From NCBI RefSeq assembly GCF_003852525.1, contig NZ_QAJL01000005.1, forward strand, positions 1-64,000: a stretch of 64,000 nt of DNA, given 5' to 3'. The first letter of the stretch is position 1. Every line of letters begins with the position of its first letter. The notes beneath the pieces are model-generated. The model worked only from the letters and a program-made list of their open reading frames with translations. It was not told where the DNA came from and did not search any database. This document shows positions 45,183-54,093 of the stretch, piece by piece. The stretch is from Pedobacter sp. KBW06. GTDB lineage: Bacteria > Bacteroidota > Bacteroidia > Sphingobacteriales > Sphingobacteriaceae. Position numbers and translations under genes: made by a program.

Positions 45183-46682
45183 CTATTTATTTAGGTGCTT
45201 TATCAATTGTTGAGCGGCTATATTTCCTGAAATAATCGAGGGTGGGACTCCCGGGCCCGGAACGGTAAGTTGTCCGGCATAGAACAGGTTGTCTATTTTC
45301 TTATTTTTCAGGGAGGGCTTTAGGGTTGCAGTTTGCATCAGCGTATTCGCCAGTCCGTAGGCATTTCCCTTATAAGAATTGTAATCTGAGATGAAATCAC
45401 TTACACAATAGCTTTTTTTATAATCCAGTTGTTCACGTATGGCGCAACCCGTATAGGCCTCAAGCCTGTCCATGATCAGGTGGAAATATTGTTCCCGGAT
45501 TGCTTCGGGATCTTTAAGATCCGGGGCGAGGGGCATCAGTACAAATAAATTTTCATGTCCGGCCGGTGCCACCGATGGGTCGGTAACACTTGGACAACAC
45601 ACATAAAATAATGGTTTAGCAGGCCATTGTGCATCTTTATAAATCTCCTGGGAATGCTGCTTTAAGTCTTCATCAAAGAACAAGGTATGGTGATTTAGAC
45701 CATTTATTTTATGCTTTACACCCAGATAAAAGATGAGGCAGGAGGGGGCAAAAACCTTGTTGTTCCAATATTTTTCCGTATAATTTCTGTAAGTCTGATC
45801 CAGTAGCTGCTCCTCGACGTGGTGGTAGTCGGCAGCAGCAATGACACCATCATAATTCTTTGTTCCTTTTCTTGAACTGAGATTTACAATGTATTTTCCC
45901 TGTACATCAAGAGCGGTCACAGGAGTATCGGTGTGAAATTTTGCGCCCTGCTTTTCTGCCACTTCCTTCATGGCCTGAATCACTTTTCCAAAACCGCCCT
46001 TAGGATACCATGTACCTAGTTTAAGCCCTGCATAATTCATCAGGCTATACAATGCCGGTGTGTCTTCGGGCATTGCCCCAAGAAAGAGTACCGGAAACTC
46101 CATTAAAGCGATGAGCCTGGGATCTTTGAAATATTTTTTTACATGCGAACTAAAAGAAGTAAAAACCTGCAGTTTAAATAAACCTTTTATCAGGTCTGCA
46201 TCTGCAAACTCCAGGAAGGATAGTCCGGGTTTGTAGACCAGCTTCCCGATTCCGATTTTATATTTGTAAGATGCTTCGGTTAAAAAGCTCCTTAGTTTAG
46301 CTGCACTTCCGCTTTCTATGGATTCGAACAGTTGGCAGAGTTCTTCAAAATCAGCCGGGATATTTAAGACCTCGCCAGCACCGAAAACTACGCTGAAACC
46401 AGGATCGAGTAATTGCAGCTCATAAAAATCCTCAGCCTTATACCCAAAATCATTAAAAAACTGTTCGAACACTTCAGGCATCCAGTACCAGCTTGGCCCC
46501 ATATCAAAGACATAACCATTTTCGGTAATGAGTTGGCGGGCCCTTCCACCGATAGCTGTGTTTTTCTCATAAACATCCACGCGGTAGCCTTGCTTTGCGA
46601 GATAGGCTGCTGCACTGATTCCGGCAAATCCTGAACCAATTACCGCTATTTCCGGACCTTCTTTTTTTTGATGAACTGACAT
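45183..46682 (-). CDS. crtI: Phytoene desaturase
   Basis: 499 aa. Dinucleotide-binding motif IAVIGSGFAGISAAAYLAKQG with EKNTAIGGRARQ, the desaturase marker FDMGPSWYWMPEVFEQFF, and the C-terminal FYAGQLTVPGPGVPPSIISG. It introduces double bases into phytoene to give lycopene. First enzyme gene after the MarR regulator (34 bp gap) in the operon crtI-crtB-unknown-crtZ-crtY. Confidence 0.94.
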   Translation of the reverse strand: MSVHQKKEGPEIAVIGSGFAGISAAAYLAKQGYRVDVYEKNTAIGGRARQLITENGYVFDMGPSWYWMPEVFEQFFNDFGYKAEDFYELQLLDPGFSVVFGAGEVLNIPADFEELCQLFESIESGSAAKLRSFLTEASYKYKIGIGKLVYKPGLSFLEFADADLIKGLFKLQVFTSFSSHVKKYFKDPRLIALMEFPVLFLGAMPEDTPALYSLMNYAGLKLGTWYPKGGFGKVIQAMKEVAEKQGAKFHTDTPVTALDVQGKYIVNLSSRKGTKNYDGVIAAADYHHVEEQLLDQTYRNYTEKYWNNKVFAPSCLIFYLGVKHKINGLNHHTLFFDEDLKQHSQEIYKDAQWPAKPLFYVCCPSVTDPSVAPAGHENLFVLMPLAPDLKDPEAIREQYFHLIMDRLEAYTGCAIREQLDYKKSYCVSDFISDYNSYKGNAYGLANTLMQTATLKPSLKNKKIDNLFYAGQLTVPGPGVPPSIISGNIAAQQLIKHLNK

Positions 46683-46716
46683 GCAGGTATTTAAATTGAT
46701 GATGATTTAGAATGGG

Positions 46717-47331
46717 TTATAACTGCCCTCTTGTTTTTTCCTCATGAAAGTTTTCAAGTTTTGTCAGTAACCTGATCAAATCCATTTTTTCCTGATGGGA
46801 TAGTGGCTCTGTTACCTTCATTGAGGCTAATCTTATGTTTTGCATGCTTTCATTTAATACCTGGGTTCCTTTTGGCGTGATGTGGATCATTCTGTTTCTC
46901 TTGTCCGTATCTAATGCGGCTTGCTCTACCAGTCCATTACTGATTAATCTGTTCACGATTTGCATTCCTGCAGATTTCTCATGAATATTGAGCCGGATGA
47001 GTGCAGTTTTAGTCATACTTCCAAATGAAACCAAACTGATCAAATAAATAAATTCGTCTGGTGTTGAAAAGGCTGTATTCACTATAGCAGCTTTTGCATG
47101 CAACCTCGCATATTTATAAAGGTGAACTAAGGAAGTGTTGATCACACTATCAGCTGAGCGTCCATTTACTTTTCCATCCCATTCCGGTTCAGGAAGTGTG
47201 ACATGTCCTGTTTTTTGGTAATATTCATTTAGCCATTGCCCAAATAAATAGGGATCCTGCTCATGAGGATCAGACTCCTGCTCGTAAATTTTAATGAGGC
47301 CTATTACTTCGGTTATTAAATCGTAATACAT
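46717..47331 (-). CDS. MarR family regulator heading the carotenoid operon
   Basis: 204 aa. The winged-helix part at about 85-190 shows TKTALIRLNIHEKSAGMQIVNRLISNGLVEQ and the wing DKRNRMIHITPKG with LSHQEKMDLIRLLTKLE after it. The N-terminal 80 residues are an extension. Same strand and just upstream of crtI, so it probably controls the operon and itself. Confidence 0.88.
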   Translation of the reverse strand: MYYDLITEVIGLIKIYEQESDPHEQDPYLFGQWLNEYYQKTGHVTLPEPEWDGKVNGRSADSVINTSLVHLYKYARLHAKAAIVNTAFSTPDEFIYLISLVSFGSMTKTALIRLNIHEKSAGMQIVNRLISNGLVEQAALDTDKRNRMIHITPKGTQVLNESMQNIRLASMKVTEPLSHQEKMDLIRLLTKLENFHEEKTRGQL

Positions 47332-47576
47332 GTTTTTAGATTTATAAAGTGTAAATATATACTAATTATATGCATTTGTGTACTTTATTTTTAATTTTAT
47401 GGCTGATAAAACATGAAATAAGTACATAATAATACTTATTTGTTTGTTGTTGTAGCTTCAGGATGATGAAAACGGTCAGGTTTTTAGCGGGATAAGTTGC
47501 TCTGGATCAATGGGGGTTATTGAGGTGCAGTTTTTGCACGAGAAAAATACGATCGATTAAAATTTATTTACCAAAG

Positions 47577-48347
47577 ATGAAAATAGCAACATATAATGTA
47601 AATGGAATCAATGCCCGCCTGCCGGTATTACTCCGCTGGCTAAAAGAATCGAAACCTGATGTAGTTTGCTTACAGGAGCTGAAAGCTCCGCAGGAAAAGT
47701 TTCCTTTAGCTGAAATTAATGATGCAGGCTATCAGGCGATCTGGCATGGACAGAAGAGCTGGAACGGAGTGGCCATTCTTTCTGCAGGGGCGGAGCTGAA
47801 AGAAGTTCATCGGGAATTGCCTGGTGATCCGGAAGATCTCCAAAGCAGGTATATCGAAGCGATTGTCAATGATATCGTTATCGGCTGCCTTTATCTGCCC
47901 AACGGCAATCCCTATCCTGGTCCGAAATTCGACTATAAACTGGCTTGGCTTAAACGCTTCTCAGCGCACGCTAAAAAACTGCTGGATATGGGTGTTCCAG
48001 CCATCCTTACCGGTGATTTTAACGTGATTCCTACAGAAAAGGATGCGTATAAACCGGAACGCTGGGTCAATGATGCCTTGTTCAGGGAAGAAGTGCGTGA
48101 AGCCTTTAAGCTCCTCGTAGATCAGGGATGGACAGATGCCATTCGAAAACGCTATCCGGAGGAAACAATTTATACTTTCTGGGACTTTTTCCGTAACGCC
48201 TATGGCCGTGATGCCGGACTTCGCATTGACCACTTTCTTTTGAGCCCTCAGATTGATCAGCGACTGATCGGGGCGGGGGTAAACCGGGAAGTCAGAGGAT
48301 GGGAAAAGACCAGTGACCACGGGCCGGTCTGGATAGAAATTAAGTAA
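47577..48347 (+). CDS. xth: Exodeoxyribonuclease III (AP endonuclease)
   Basis: 256 aa from the ATG at 47577. Metal and catalytic motifs of the ExoIII family are in order: TYNVNGINAR, CLQELKAPQ, NGVAIL, YLPNG, LTGDFNV, and GLRIDHFLLS with SDHGPVW at the end. It repairs abasic sites in DNA. Convergent with nothing; its stop is 8 bp before a promoter-like element for the ChrA gene. Confidence 0.94.
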   Translation: MKIATYNVNGINARLPVLLRWLKESKPDVVCLQELKAPQEKFPLAEINDAGYQAIWHGQKSWNGVAILSAGAELKEVHRELPGDPEDLQSRYIEAIVNDIVIGCLYLPNGNPYPGPKFDYKLAWLKRFSAHAKKLLDMGVPAILTGDFNVIPTEKDAYKPERWVNDALFREEVREAFKLLVDQGWTDAIRKRYPEETIYTFWDFFRNAYGRDAGLRIDHFLLSPQIDQRLIGAGVNREVRGWEKTSDHGPVWIEIK

Positions 48348-48354
48348 AAAAACG

Positions 48355-48362
48355 TATCTTTG
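48355..48362 (+). promoter_or_regulatory. -7 element upstream of the ChrA-type gene
   Basis: TATCTTTG, a perfect TANNTTTG match; no TTG at -33. It implies a leader of about 100 nt containing the palindrome at 48433-48448. Confidence 0.35.
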
Positions 48363-48432
48363 GGTAGCTTCACCGGGAACCTGAATATACCTGTAAACCG
48401 GCCTTCATGATCTGTTTAAAGACCATTATTTG

Positions 48433-48448
48433 GGCAGAAAATTCTGCC
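48433..48448. promoter_or_regulatory. Perfect palindrome in front of the ChrA-type gene
   Basis: GGCAGAA and TTCTGCC with a 2-bp centre, 22 bp before the ATG. It could be an operator for a dimeric repressor. Confidence 0.35.
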
Positions 48449-48470
48449 GGAGGAGGAGCTTTGTGTTTTT

Positions 48471-49790
48471 ATGAAAGAAAATAAACCCATCTCCCCACCG
48501 TCATTTAAAGAAGCCCTCAGATTCTGGTTTAAGCTAGGCTGGATTAGTTTTGGAGGAACGCTGGGCCACGTCAATATCATGCACGGTTTTCTGGTCGAAA
48601 AGAAGAAATGGATCAGCAGCAGCAGGTTCTTTCATGCCCTGAGTTTGTGCATGCTTTTGCCGGGACCGGAAGCGCAGCAACTGGCCATATATATCGGCTG
48701 GCAGCTTCACGGTAAAAAAGGAGGGGTCCTGGCCGGAATATTTTTCATTCTCCCTTCCATGTTTATTCTTCTTGCGCTGAGCTGTATCTATGTAAACTAT
48801 GGAAATCAGCCCTGGATGGATGCCATTTTCAGCGGCTTAAAACCAGCTGTCGTGGCCATTATTTTCCATGCCCTATGGAGTGTAGGCAGAAAAGCACTCC
48901 ATACCGTTTCACATTATTTATTAGCCGGGCTTGCCTTTGCCAGTATTTTTTTCTTCAATATTTCCATGCCTTATATCATCCTGGGGACAATTGTATCGGC
49001 CTTGATCTTAAGGTATTTATGGCCCTCTCTGGTCTATAAAAAGAAAGCCCCTGAATCCCATGAAAGTTTGAATGAAGACGATTATTTCCTGAATAACAAA
49101 ACTGTGGGCGGGAGGAATTTCAACGCTAAATTGTTATGGAAACAAAGCTTGCTGTTTCTCTTCCTCTGGATGCTGCCCCTGGTATGTTTTTATGTATTGA
49201 GCCCTGATTTTACGTTCTGGAAAGGCCTGGTCTTGTTTTTTACCCAAACGGCACTCTTTACCATTGGCGGATCTTATACCGTGTTGCCCTATGTGGCCCA
49301 ATTTAGCGTCTCAAAATTTAACTGGTTAAGCAAATCTCAGATGGTAGATGGATTTGCACTCGCGGAGACCACTCCCGGACCATTGATTATTGTGGTTTGT
49401 TATGTCGGTTTCATGGCTGGTTACAACCATTTCGACGGCTCTTTACTCATGGGGACTGTCGGACTGCTGGCGACTACATTTTACACTTTTCTACCTTCAT
49501 TTCTTTTCATTTTCGTGGGTGGGCCGATATTGGAACGTACCCGGGGAAGCGAGCTCATCAGTGATGTACTTGGTTTTGTTACGGCCGCTGTAGTAGGGGT
49601 GATCCTTAACCTGACCTTTTATCTCGGAAAAGATGTGCTCTTTCCTCAGGGCTTAATGTTACATCAACTGGATTTAATGGCCTTGTTTTGGGTGTTCGTA
49701 TCTCTCCTGCTGATTTTTAAGTTCAGGTTAAATGTGGTCTACCTGATCCTGCTCAGTATGCTGTATGGATTGCTCCAATGGTTGGTTTGA
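48471..49790 (+). CDS. chrA: ChrA-type chromate/anion transporter
   Basis: 439 aa, two homologous CHR halves. First half: LGWISFGGTLGHVNIMHGFLVEKKKW and LCMLLPGPEAQQLAIYIGW. Second half: FTIGGSYTVLPYVAQF and GFALAETTPGPLIIVVCYVGF. About ten membrane helices. Long-chain CHR proteins export chromate; the natural anion may differ. No ChrB-like regulator is adjacent, but a palindrome sits in the leader. Confidence 0.9.
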   Translation: MKENKPISPPSFKEALRFWFKLGWISFGGTLGHVNIMHGFLVEKKKWISSSRFFHALSLCMLLPGPEAQQLAIYIGWQLHGKKGGVLAGIFFILPSMFILLALSCIYVNYGNQPWMDAIFSGLKPAVVAIIFHALWSVGRKALHTVSHYLLAGLAFASIFFFNISMPYIILGTIVSALILRYLWPSLVYKKKAPESHESLNEDDYFLNNKTVGGRNFNAKLLWKQSLLFLFLWMLPLVCFYVLSPDFTFWKGLVLFFTQTALFTIGGSYTVLPYVAQFSVSKFNWLSKSQMVDGFALAETTPGPLIIVVCYVGFMAGYNHFDGSLLMGTVGLLATTFYTFLPSFLFIFVGGPILERTRGSELISDVLGFVTAAVVGVILNLTFYLGKDVLFPQGLMLHQLDLMALFWVFVSLLLIFKFRLNVVYLILLSMLYGLLQWLV

Positions 49791-49941
49791 CCTGCTGATC
49801 TCGCGTTGCCGCACGTGTATTGTTATTGCATTTACCCAGCAGGCTATAGATGACAAGAAATATAACGATGGTGGAGAGGCAACCGCCTCCCAGTTTTTTA
49901 GCGCCCCATGCGGCGATGATACCTCTGAAGAAATTATTCAT
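49753..49941 (-). CDS. Small membrane protein, unknown function
   Basis: 62 aa. Starts MNNFFRGIIAAWGAKKLGGG, followed by one hydrophobic helix (LSTIVIFLVIYSLLG) and a polar tail. The glycine-rich amphipathic start and single helix look like a real small membrane protein rather than a chance frame. The 3' end overlaps the chrA end by 38 bp on the other strand. Confidence 0.55.
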   Translation of the reverse strand: MNNFFRGIIAAWGAKKLGGGCLSTIVIFLVIYSLLGKCNNNTRAATRDQQVKPTIGAIHTAY

Positions 49942-50011
49942 AACAATAGATTTTGAGAATACAACAAGATGTCTGTTTAATAGTTTTTAACTATTTAATA
50001 TAGATTTAATT

Positions 50012-50036
50012 GATAGTGATTATTGAAATCAATATC
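50012..50036. promoter_or_regulatory. 25-bp dyad upstream of katG, Fur/PerR- or OxyR-like
   Basis: GATAGTGATT, a 5-bp centre, AATCAATATC; nine of ten positions pair. The left part also resembles a 7-1-7 Fur/PerR box. It ends 15 bp before a TTG at 50052, an activator-like position. Confidence 0.4.
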
Positions 50037-50051
50037 TTAAATTTATAAAGC

Positions 50052-50081
50052 TTGACAATTAGCGACACCTAAATAAAATTC
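50052..50081 (+). promoter_or_regulatory. Possible katG promoter
   Basis: TTG at 50052-50054, a 19-nt spacer, then TAAAATTC, which matches the TANNTTTG element only in part. A weak core would fit dependence on an activator at the dyad. Confidence 0.3.
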
Positions 50082-50099
50082 ACTATATAAATTTAAGAC

Positions 50100-52376
50100 A
50101 TGGAAAGAGAATCAAATGACATCAGTAAATGCCCCTTTCATAATGGTAGTATGAAACACAATGTGGGAGGTGGCGGCACGCGAAACAACGATTGGTGGCC
50201 TAACCAGTTAAAGCTGAGTATTCTGCGTCAGCATTCCTCTTTGTCAGACCCTATGGGTGAAGATTTTAATTATGCCGAAGCTTTTAAAACTCTCGACCTT
50301 GCGGCCGTAAAAACAGACCTTAATGCACTGATGACCGATTCTCAGGATTGGTGGCCGGCAGATTTTGGTCACTATGGCGGCTTATTCATACGGATGGCAT
50401 GGCACAGCGCCGGAACTTACCGTGTAGGTGATGGAAGGGGTGGCGCCGGTGCAGGTTTGCAGCGTTTTGCACCGCTGAACAGCTGGCCGGATAACGTCAG
50501 TCTGGATAAAGCACGCAGATTGCTTTGGCCGATCAAACAAAAATATGGCCGCAGCATTTCCTGGGCCGATCTGATGATCCTTGCCGGTAATGTGGCATTG
50601 GAATCCATGGGTTTTGAAACCTTTGGTTTTGCCGGTGGACGTGAAGATGTATGGGAAGCAGATGAGTCTGTGTATTGGGGTTCTGAAGCAACCTGGCTGG
50701 GTGGAGATTTGCGTTATGCACATGGATCGCCTGGGGTAGAGGGTGATGGCGTGCTGGTAACGGACGACAATGCGAACGGCGACGTTCATTCCCGAAACCT
50801 GGAAAAACCACTTGCCGCAGTACAAATGGGCCTCATCTATGTAAACCCGGAAGGTCCTGATGGCAATCCGGACCCTATTGCCGCCGCCAGAGATATCCGT
50901 GATACTTTTGGCCGTATGGCGATGGACGACGAGGAAACCGTTGCGCTGATTGCCGGTGGTCATAGCTTTGGCAAAACCCATGGCGCAGCCTCTGCTGACA
51001 ATGTGGGCAAAGAACCGGAAGCGGTAGACCTGGAAATGCAGGGCCTGGGCTGGAGCAACAGCCATGGTACAGGTAAGGGGGCCGATGCGATTACCAGCGG
51101 ACTGGAAGTGATCTGGACAAAAACACCTACGCAATGGAGCAATAACTTCTTTGAAAACCTCTTCGGTTTTGAATGGGAATTGTCCAAAAGCCCTGCCGGT
51201 GCCCATCAATGGGTCGCTAAAAATGCGGAAGCTTTTATTCCTGATGCTTTTGACAGTGAGAAAAAACACCTTCCAACCATGCTCACGACCGATCTTTCCT
51301 TAAGATTTGATCCGGCATACGAAAAAATATCACGCCGCTTTTTGGAAAATCCTGATGCCTTTGCAGATGCTTTTGCACGTGCATGGTTTAAGTTAACGCA
51401 CCGGGATATGGGCCCGCGCGAACGGTATCTGGGTGCTGAAGTACCTCAGGAAGTATTGCTTTGGCAGGACCCAATCCCTGCGGTAGACCATGTTCTGATC
51501 GATGAAAATGATATCGCAGCACTGAAAGCAAAAGTATTGGCAACAGGTTTTACGGTATCTGAACTGGTTTCTACAGCCTGGGCTTCAGCTTCTACCTTCC
51601 GTGGTTCCGACAAACGTGGTGGTGCCAATGGTGCCCGTATCCGTCTTGCCCCGCAAAAATACTGGCAGGTAAATAACAATTCGCAGCTGCATAACGTATT
51701 GAGCATACTGGAAGGCATTCAGAATGAATTTAATGATGCGCAGACTAATGGTAAAAAAGTTTCGCTGGCAGATCTGATCGTACTTGCAGGTGATGCAGGG
51801 GTAGAAAAAGCAGCAAAAGACGCAGGCCATGCCATTACAGTGCCTTTCAGACCTGGGCGTATGGATGCTTCGCAGGAACAAACCGATGTTGAGTCATTTG
51901 GCTATCTGGAGCCTGCGGCTGATGGTTTCCGCAACTACCGCAAATCAAAAATTCCGGTATCAACGGAAGAGCTATTGATCGATAAAGCACATTTGCTGAC
52001 TTTAACTGCACCTGAGTTAACCGTATTGATTGGTGGCTTGCGCGCATTGAATGCCAATTTTGATGGCGCTAAACATGGTGTTTTTACTTCACGCCCTGGT
52101 CAGCTCACGAACGATTTCTTTGTCAACCTGTTGGATATGAATACGGTATGGAAATCGGTTTCTGCCGATAAGGAAGTTTATGAAGGCCAGGATCGCAGCA
52201 GTGGAACAGTAAAATGGACCGGTACACGTGCAGATCTTGTTTTTGGTTCTAATTCCGAACTGAGAGCGATTGCCGAAGTGTATGCAAGTTCAGATGCCCA
52301 GGGTAAATTTGCAAAAGATTTTGTGAAAGCCTGGACAAAAGTGATGAACCTGGACAGGTTTGATTTAATTAATTGA
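50100..52376 (+). CDS. katG: Catalase-peroxidase
   Basis: 758 aa, the usual full length with two peroxidase-like halves. Distal heme residues Arg98, Trp101 and His102 in RMAWHSAGTYR; proximal His288 in GGHSFGKTHG. The Trp-Tyr-Met adduct needed for catalase activity is complete: Trp101, Tyr247 (LIYVNPEGPDG) and Met437 (RDMGPRERY). It destroys hydrogen peroxide in the cytoplasm. Preceded by a dyad that may bind OxyR or a Fur-family protein, and followed by a strong terminator. Confidence 0.97.
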   Translation: MERESNDISKCPFHNGSMKHNVGGGGTRNNDWWPNQLKLSILRQHSSLSDPMGEDFNYAEAFKTLDLAAVKTDLNALMTDSQDWWPADFGHYGGLFIRMAWHSAGTYRVGDGRGGAGAGLQRFAPLNSWPDNVSLDKARRLLWPIKQKYGRSISWADLMILAGNVALESMGFETFGFAGGREDVWEADESVYWGSEATWLGGDLRYAHGSPGVEGDGVLVTDDNANGDVHSRNLEKPLAAVQMGLIYVNPEGPDGNPDPIAAARDIRDTFGRMAMDDEETVALIAGGHSFGKTHGAASADNVGKEPEAVDLEMQGLGWSNSHGTGKGADAITSGLEVIWTKTPTQWSNNFFENLFGFEWELSKSPAGAHQWVAKNAEAFIPDAFDSEKKHLPTMLTTDLSLRFDPAYEKISRRFLENPDAFADAFARAWFKLTHRDMGPRERYLGAEVPQEVLLWQDPIPAVDHVLIDENDIAALKAKVLATGFTVSELVSTAWASASTFRGSDKRGGANGARIRLAPQKYWQVNNNSQLHNVLSILEGIQNEFNDAQTNGKKVSLADLIVLAGDAGVEKAAKDAGHAITVPFRPGRMDASQEQTDVESFGYLEPAADGFRNYRKSKIPVSTEELLIDKAHLLTLTAPELTVLIGGLRALNANFDGAKHGVFTSRPGQLTNDFFVNLLDMNTVWKSVSADKEVYEGQDRSSGTVKWTGTRADLVFGSNSELRAIAEVYASSDAQGKFAKDFVKAWTKVMNLDRFDLIN

Positions 52377-52382
52377 TATTTC

Positions 52383-52413
52383 TGCCCCGTCCAGATAAGG
52401 ACGGGGCATTTTT
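52383..52413 (+). terminator. Terminator of katG
   Basis: A perfect 10-bp GC-rich stem, TGCCCCGTCC with GGACGGGGCA, with a 6-nt loop, followed by five T. Confidence 0.9.
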
Positions 52414-52445
52414 CTGCAAAATGTTCTGAGATTAAAAAGGGAGCT

Positions 52446-53219
52446 TTAAAAGACAACTCTGGTTGCCGCATTAATGGCCCTTGTTTCCGGATCCTGAAGG
52501 AAACCGATCAGTTCCCATCCAGCGGTATTGAAACCTTCTGAAAGCGAAATGCTGACCTGGCCTTTTTTAGCTTTTTCCAGCTCAAAGGAACAGAGCTGTC
52601 TGACGATCTGCGCATGGGCTAAGGTCCTTCCCTCATTTTCACCACGTTTTACCTTGCTGACCGCATTTTTCTGTACTACCGCAATCACAAGTTCATCATT
52701 GTCGCCATCTCCGCTGACCTGATAATCCAATGCCATTTTACCGGCTTGCAGGCTTCCATGGAGTGCTAGTGAGCTCGCAGGGCTGCCTTTTAAGGCGCTG
52801 TTAATCGCGTAATCTGCTGCGGATTCGTTCGAACCTACAAATTCTGTTTTGCCATTCACAACCAACTGTGGCGTATAGACCTGAGCGCCGAGCTTGCTGG
52901 CATACTGGTACTGACGTTTGGAATAATCAGCATTGCTGAAGGCATCTTTCCATCCTAAACGGTCCCAGTAATCGACATGATAAGTCAATACATATACCGG
53001 TCTGTTGCCTGCTTCTTTCTGGATTTTAGCCAAAAGCTCATCTGCAGGCGGGCAGCTGGAACAGCCTTCTGAGGTAAAGAGCTCAAGGACCGCAAAACCA
53101 TCTCCCTTAATGGTTCTTTCTGTTGATGATTTTGAAGCAACGCTTCTGCTGGCGAGGATCGCGCTAAACAATAGGAGTGCAAGCAGCGTACATATTGTTG
53201 AAATCTGGATTGGTTTCAT
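52446..53219 (-). CDS. DUF1223 thioredoxin-like secreted protein
   Basis: 257 aa from the ATG at 53217-53219; the frame is open upstream but without a signal sequence. N-terminal hydrophobic segment (ICTLLALLLFSAILASRSVA), then the DUF1223 core: LFTSEGCSSCPPADELL with a CxxC pair, YVLTYHVDYWDRLGW, and YTPQLVVNGKTEFVGS. The fold resembles thioredoxin, and the CSSC motif could be redox active in the periplasm. Function is unknown. It lies 112 bp after the LytTR regulator on the same strand. Confidence 0.87.
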   Translation of the reverse strand: MKPIQISTICTLLALLLFSAILASRSVASKSSTERTIKGDGFAVLELFTSEGCSSCPPADELLAKIQKEAGNRPVYVLTYHVDYWDRLGWKDAFSNADYSKRQYQYASKLGAQVYTPQLVVNGKTEFVGSNESAADYAINSALKGSPASSLALHGSLQAGKMALDYQVSGDGDNDELVIAVVQKNAVSKVKRGENEGRTLAHAQIVRQLCSFELEKAKKGQVSISLSEGFNTAGWELIGFLQDPETRAINAATRVVF

Positions 53220-53331
53220 AGCTTTTGATTTTTTATTTGATTCAAAAGTATCCCTCAATAGTGCTAAAACTAAGTTGAAAATGGTTGAACCAGACTTTTC
53301 GAGCCGCGAGTTGGACAAACAAGTGCGAGAA

Positions 53332-54093
53332 CTAGCGGTTTTCCATCCAGGAAAGAAATAGCTGTGACTTTTCCTTATTGATGAGCAGTTTGTCGGGTGT
53401 TTCCACCAGGAGCTTAACGTACAATTTGCGTAAAAAATAATGTTCCACTTCTTTGATCGCTTTAAAGTTGACGAGGTACTGCCGGTTTACCCTAAAGAAC
53501 TGCTTTGAGGAAACGGAAGCCGCAACCTGATCCAATGCCTGGTTCAAGGCAAATTCCTGTCCGTCAAAGCACATGATTGAAGTGGAATCGTTACGGATAT
53601 AAAAGAATGCAATCTGGTCAATTTGTACGGTGGTATATTTCTGGTGCTTGAATACCAGAAAACTCGTCTTTTCTGCAGGTTGAACAATATTGATCAGCAT
53701 TTCTGCCAAATCCGGAATCTGCTTTTGCTGGAAGAAATTTTTCAGCTCATCAACCTTTTTAAAAGAGCCGGCAATGTCTTCTTTGGAGAAAGGCTTGAGT
53801 ACATAATCAACCCCATTGGCCTTAAAAGCTTCCAGTGAATATTCGTCGAAGGCGGTACAAAATACCACCGGACAGGTGATTTTTACAGATTTGAAGATTT
53901 CAAAGCTGAGGCCATCTGCCAGTTGGATGTCCATAAAAATCAAATCGGGCCGGATGTCTTCAGAGAGTGCCGAAACCGATGCTTCTATGCTTTGGTAGGG
54001 GCCGGTGATTTTGGCTTCCGGCCGGATTTCACGGATGATATTTTCGAGAGATTTTGCTGTTCTGAGCTCATCCTCAATGATGATGATGTTCAT
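53332..54093 (-). CDS. LytTR-type response regulator (second pair)
   Basis: 253 aa from the ATG at 54091-54093. Receiver with phospho-acceptor Asp55 (LIFMDIQLADG) and YVLKPF; LytTR domain from about 140 (TSFLVFKHQKYTTVQIDQ, FFRVNRQYLVNFKAI). The start lies inside the 3' end of the kinase gene (20-bp overlap), so translation is coupled. Confidence 0.93.
   Translation of the reverse strand: MNIIIIEDELRTAKSLENIIREIRPEAKITGPYQSIEASVSALSEDIRPDLIFMDIQLADGLSFEIFKSVKITCPVVFCTAFDEYSLEAFKANGVDYVLKPFSKEDIAGSFKKVDELKNFFQQKQIPDLAEMLINIVQPAEKTSFLVFKHQKYTTVQIDQIAFFYIRNDSTSIMCFDGQEFALNQALDQVAASVSSKQFFRVNRQYLVNFKAIKEVEHYFLRKLYVKLLVETPDKLLINKEKSQLFLSWMENR

Noticed and set aside
47332..47420. AT-rich partial inverted repeat upstream of the MarR gene as its operator
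   Set aside because: The arms match only partly and the region is so AT-rich that chance symmetry is likely.
50382..51269. 295-codon minus-strand frame inside katG
   Set aside because: Shadow of katG; residues show no domain and the opposite strand is a complete catalase-peroxidase.
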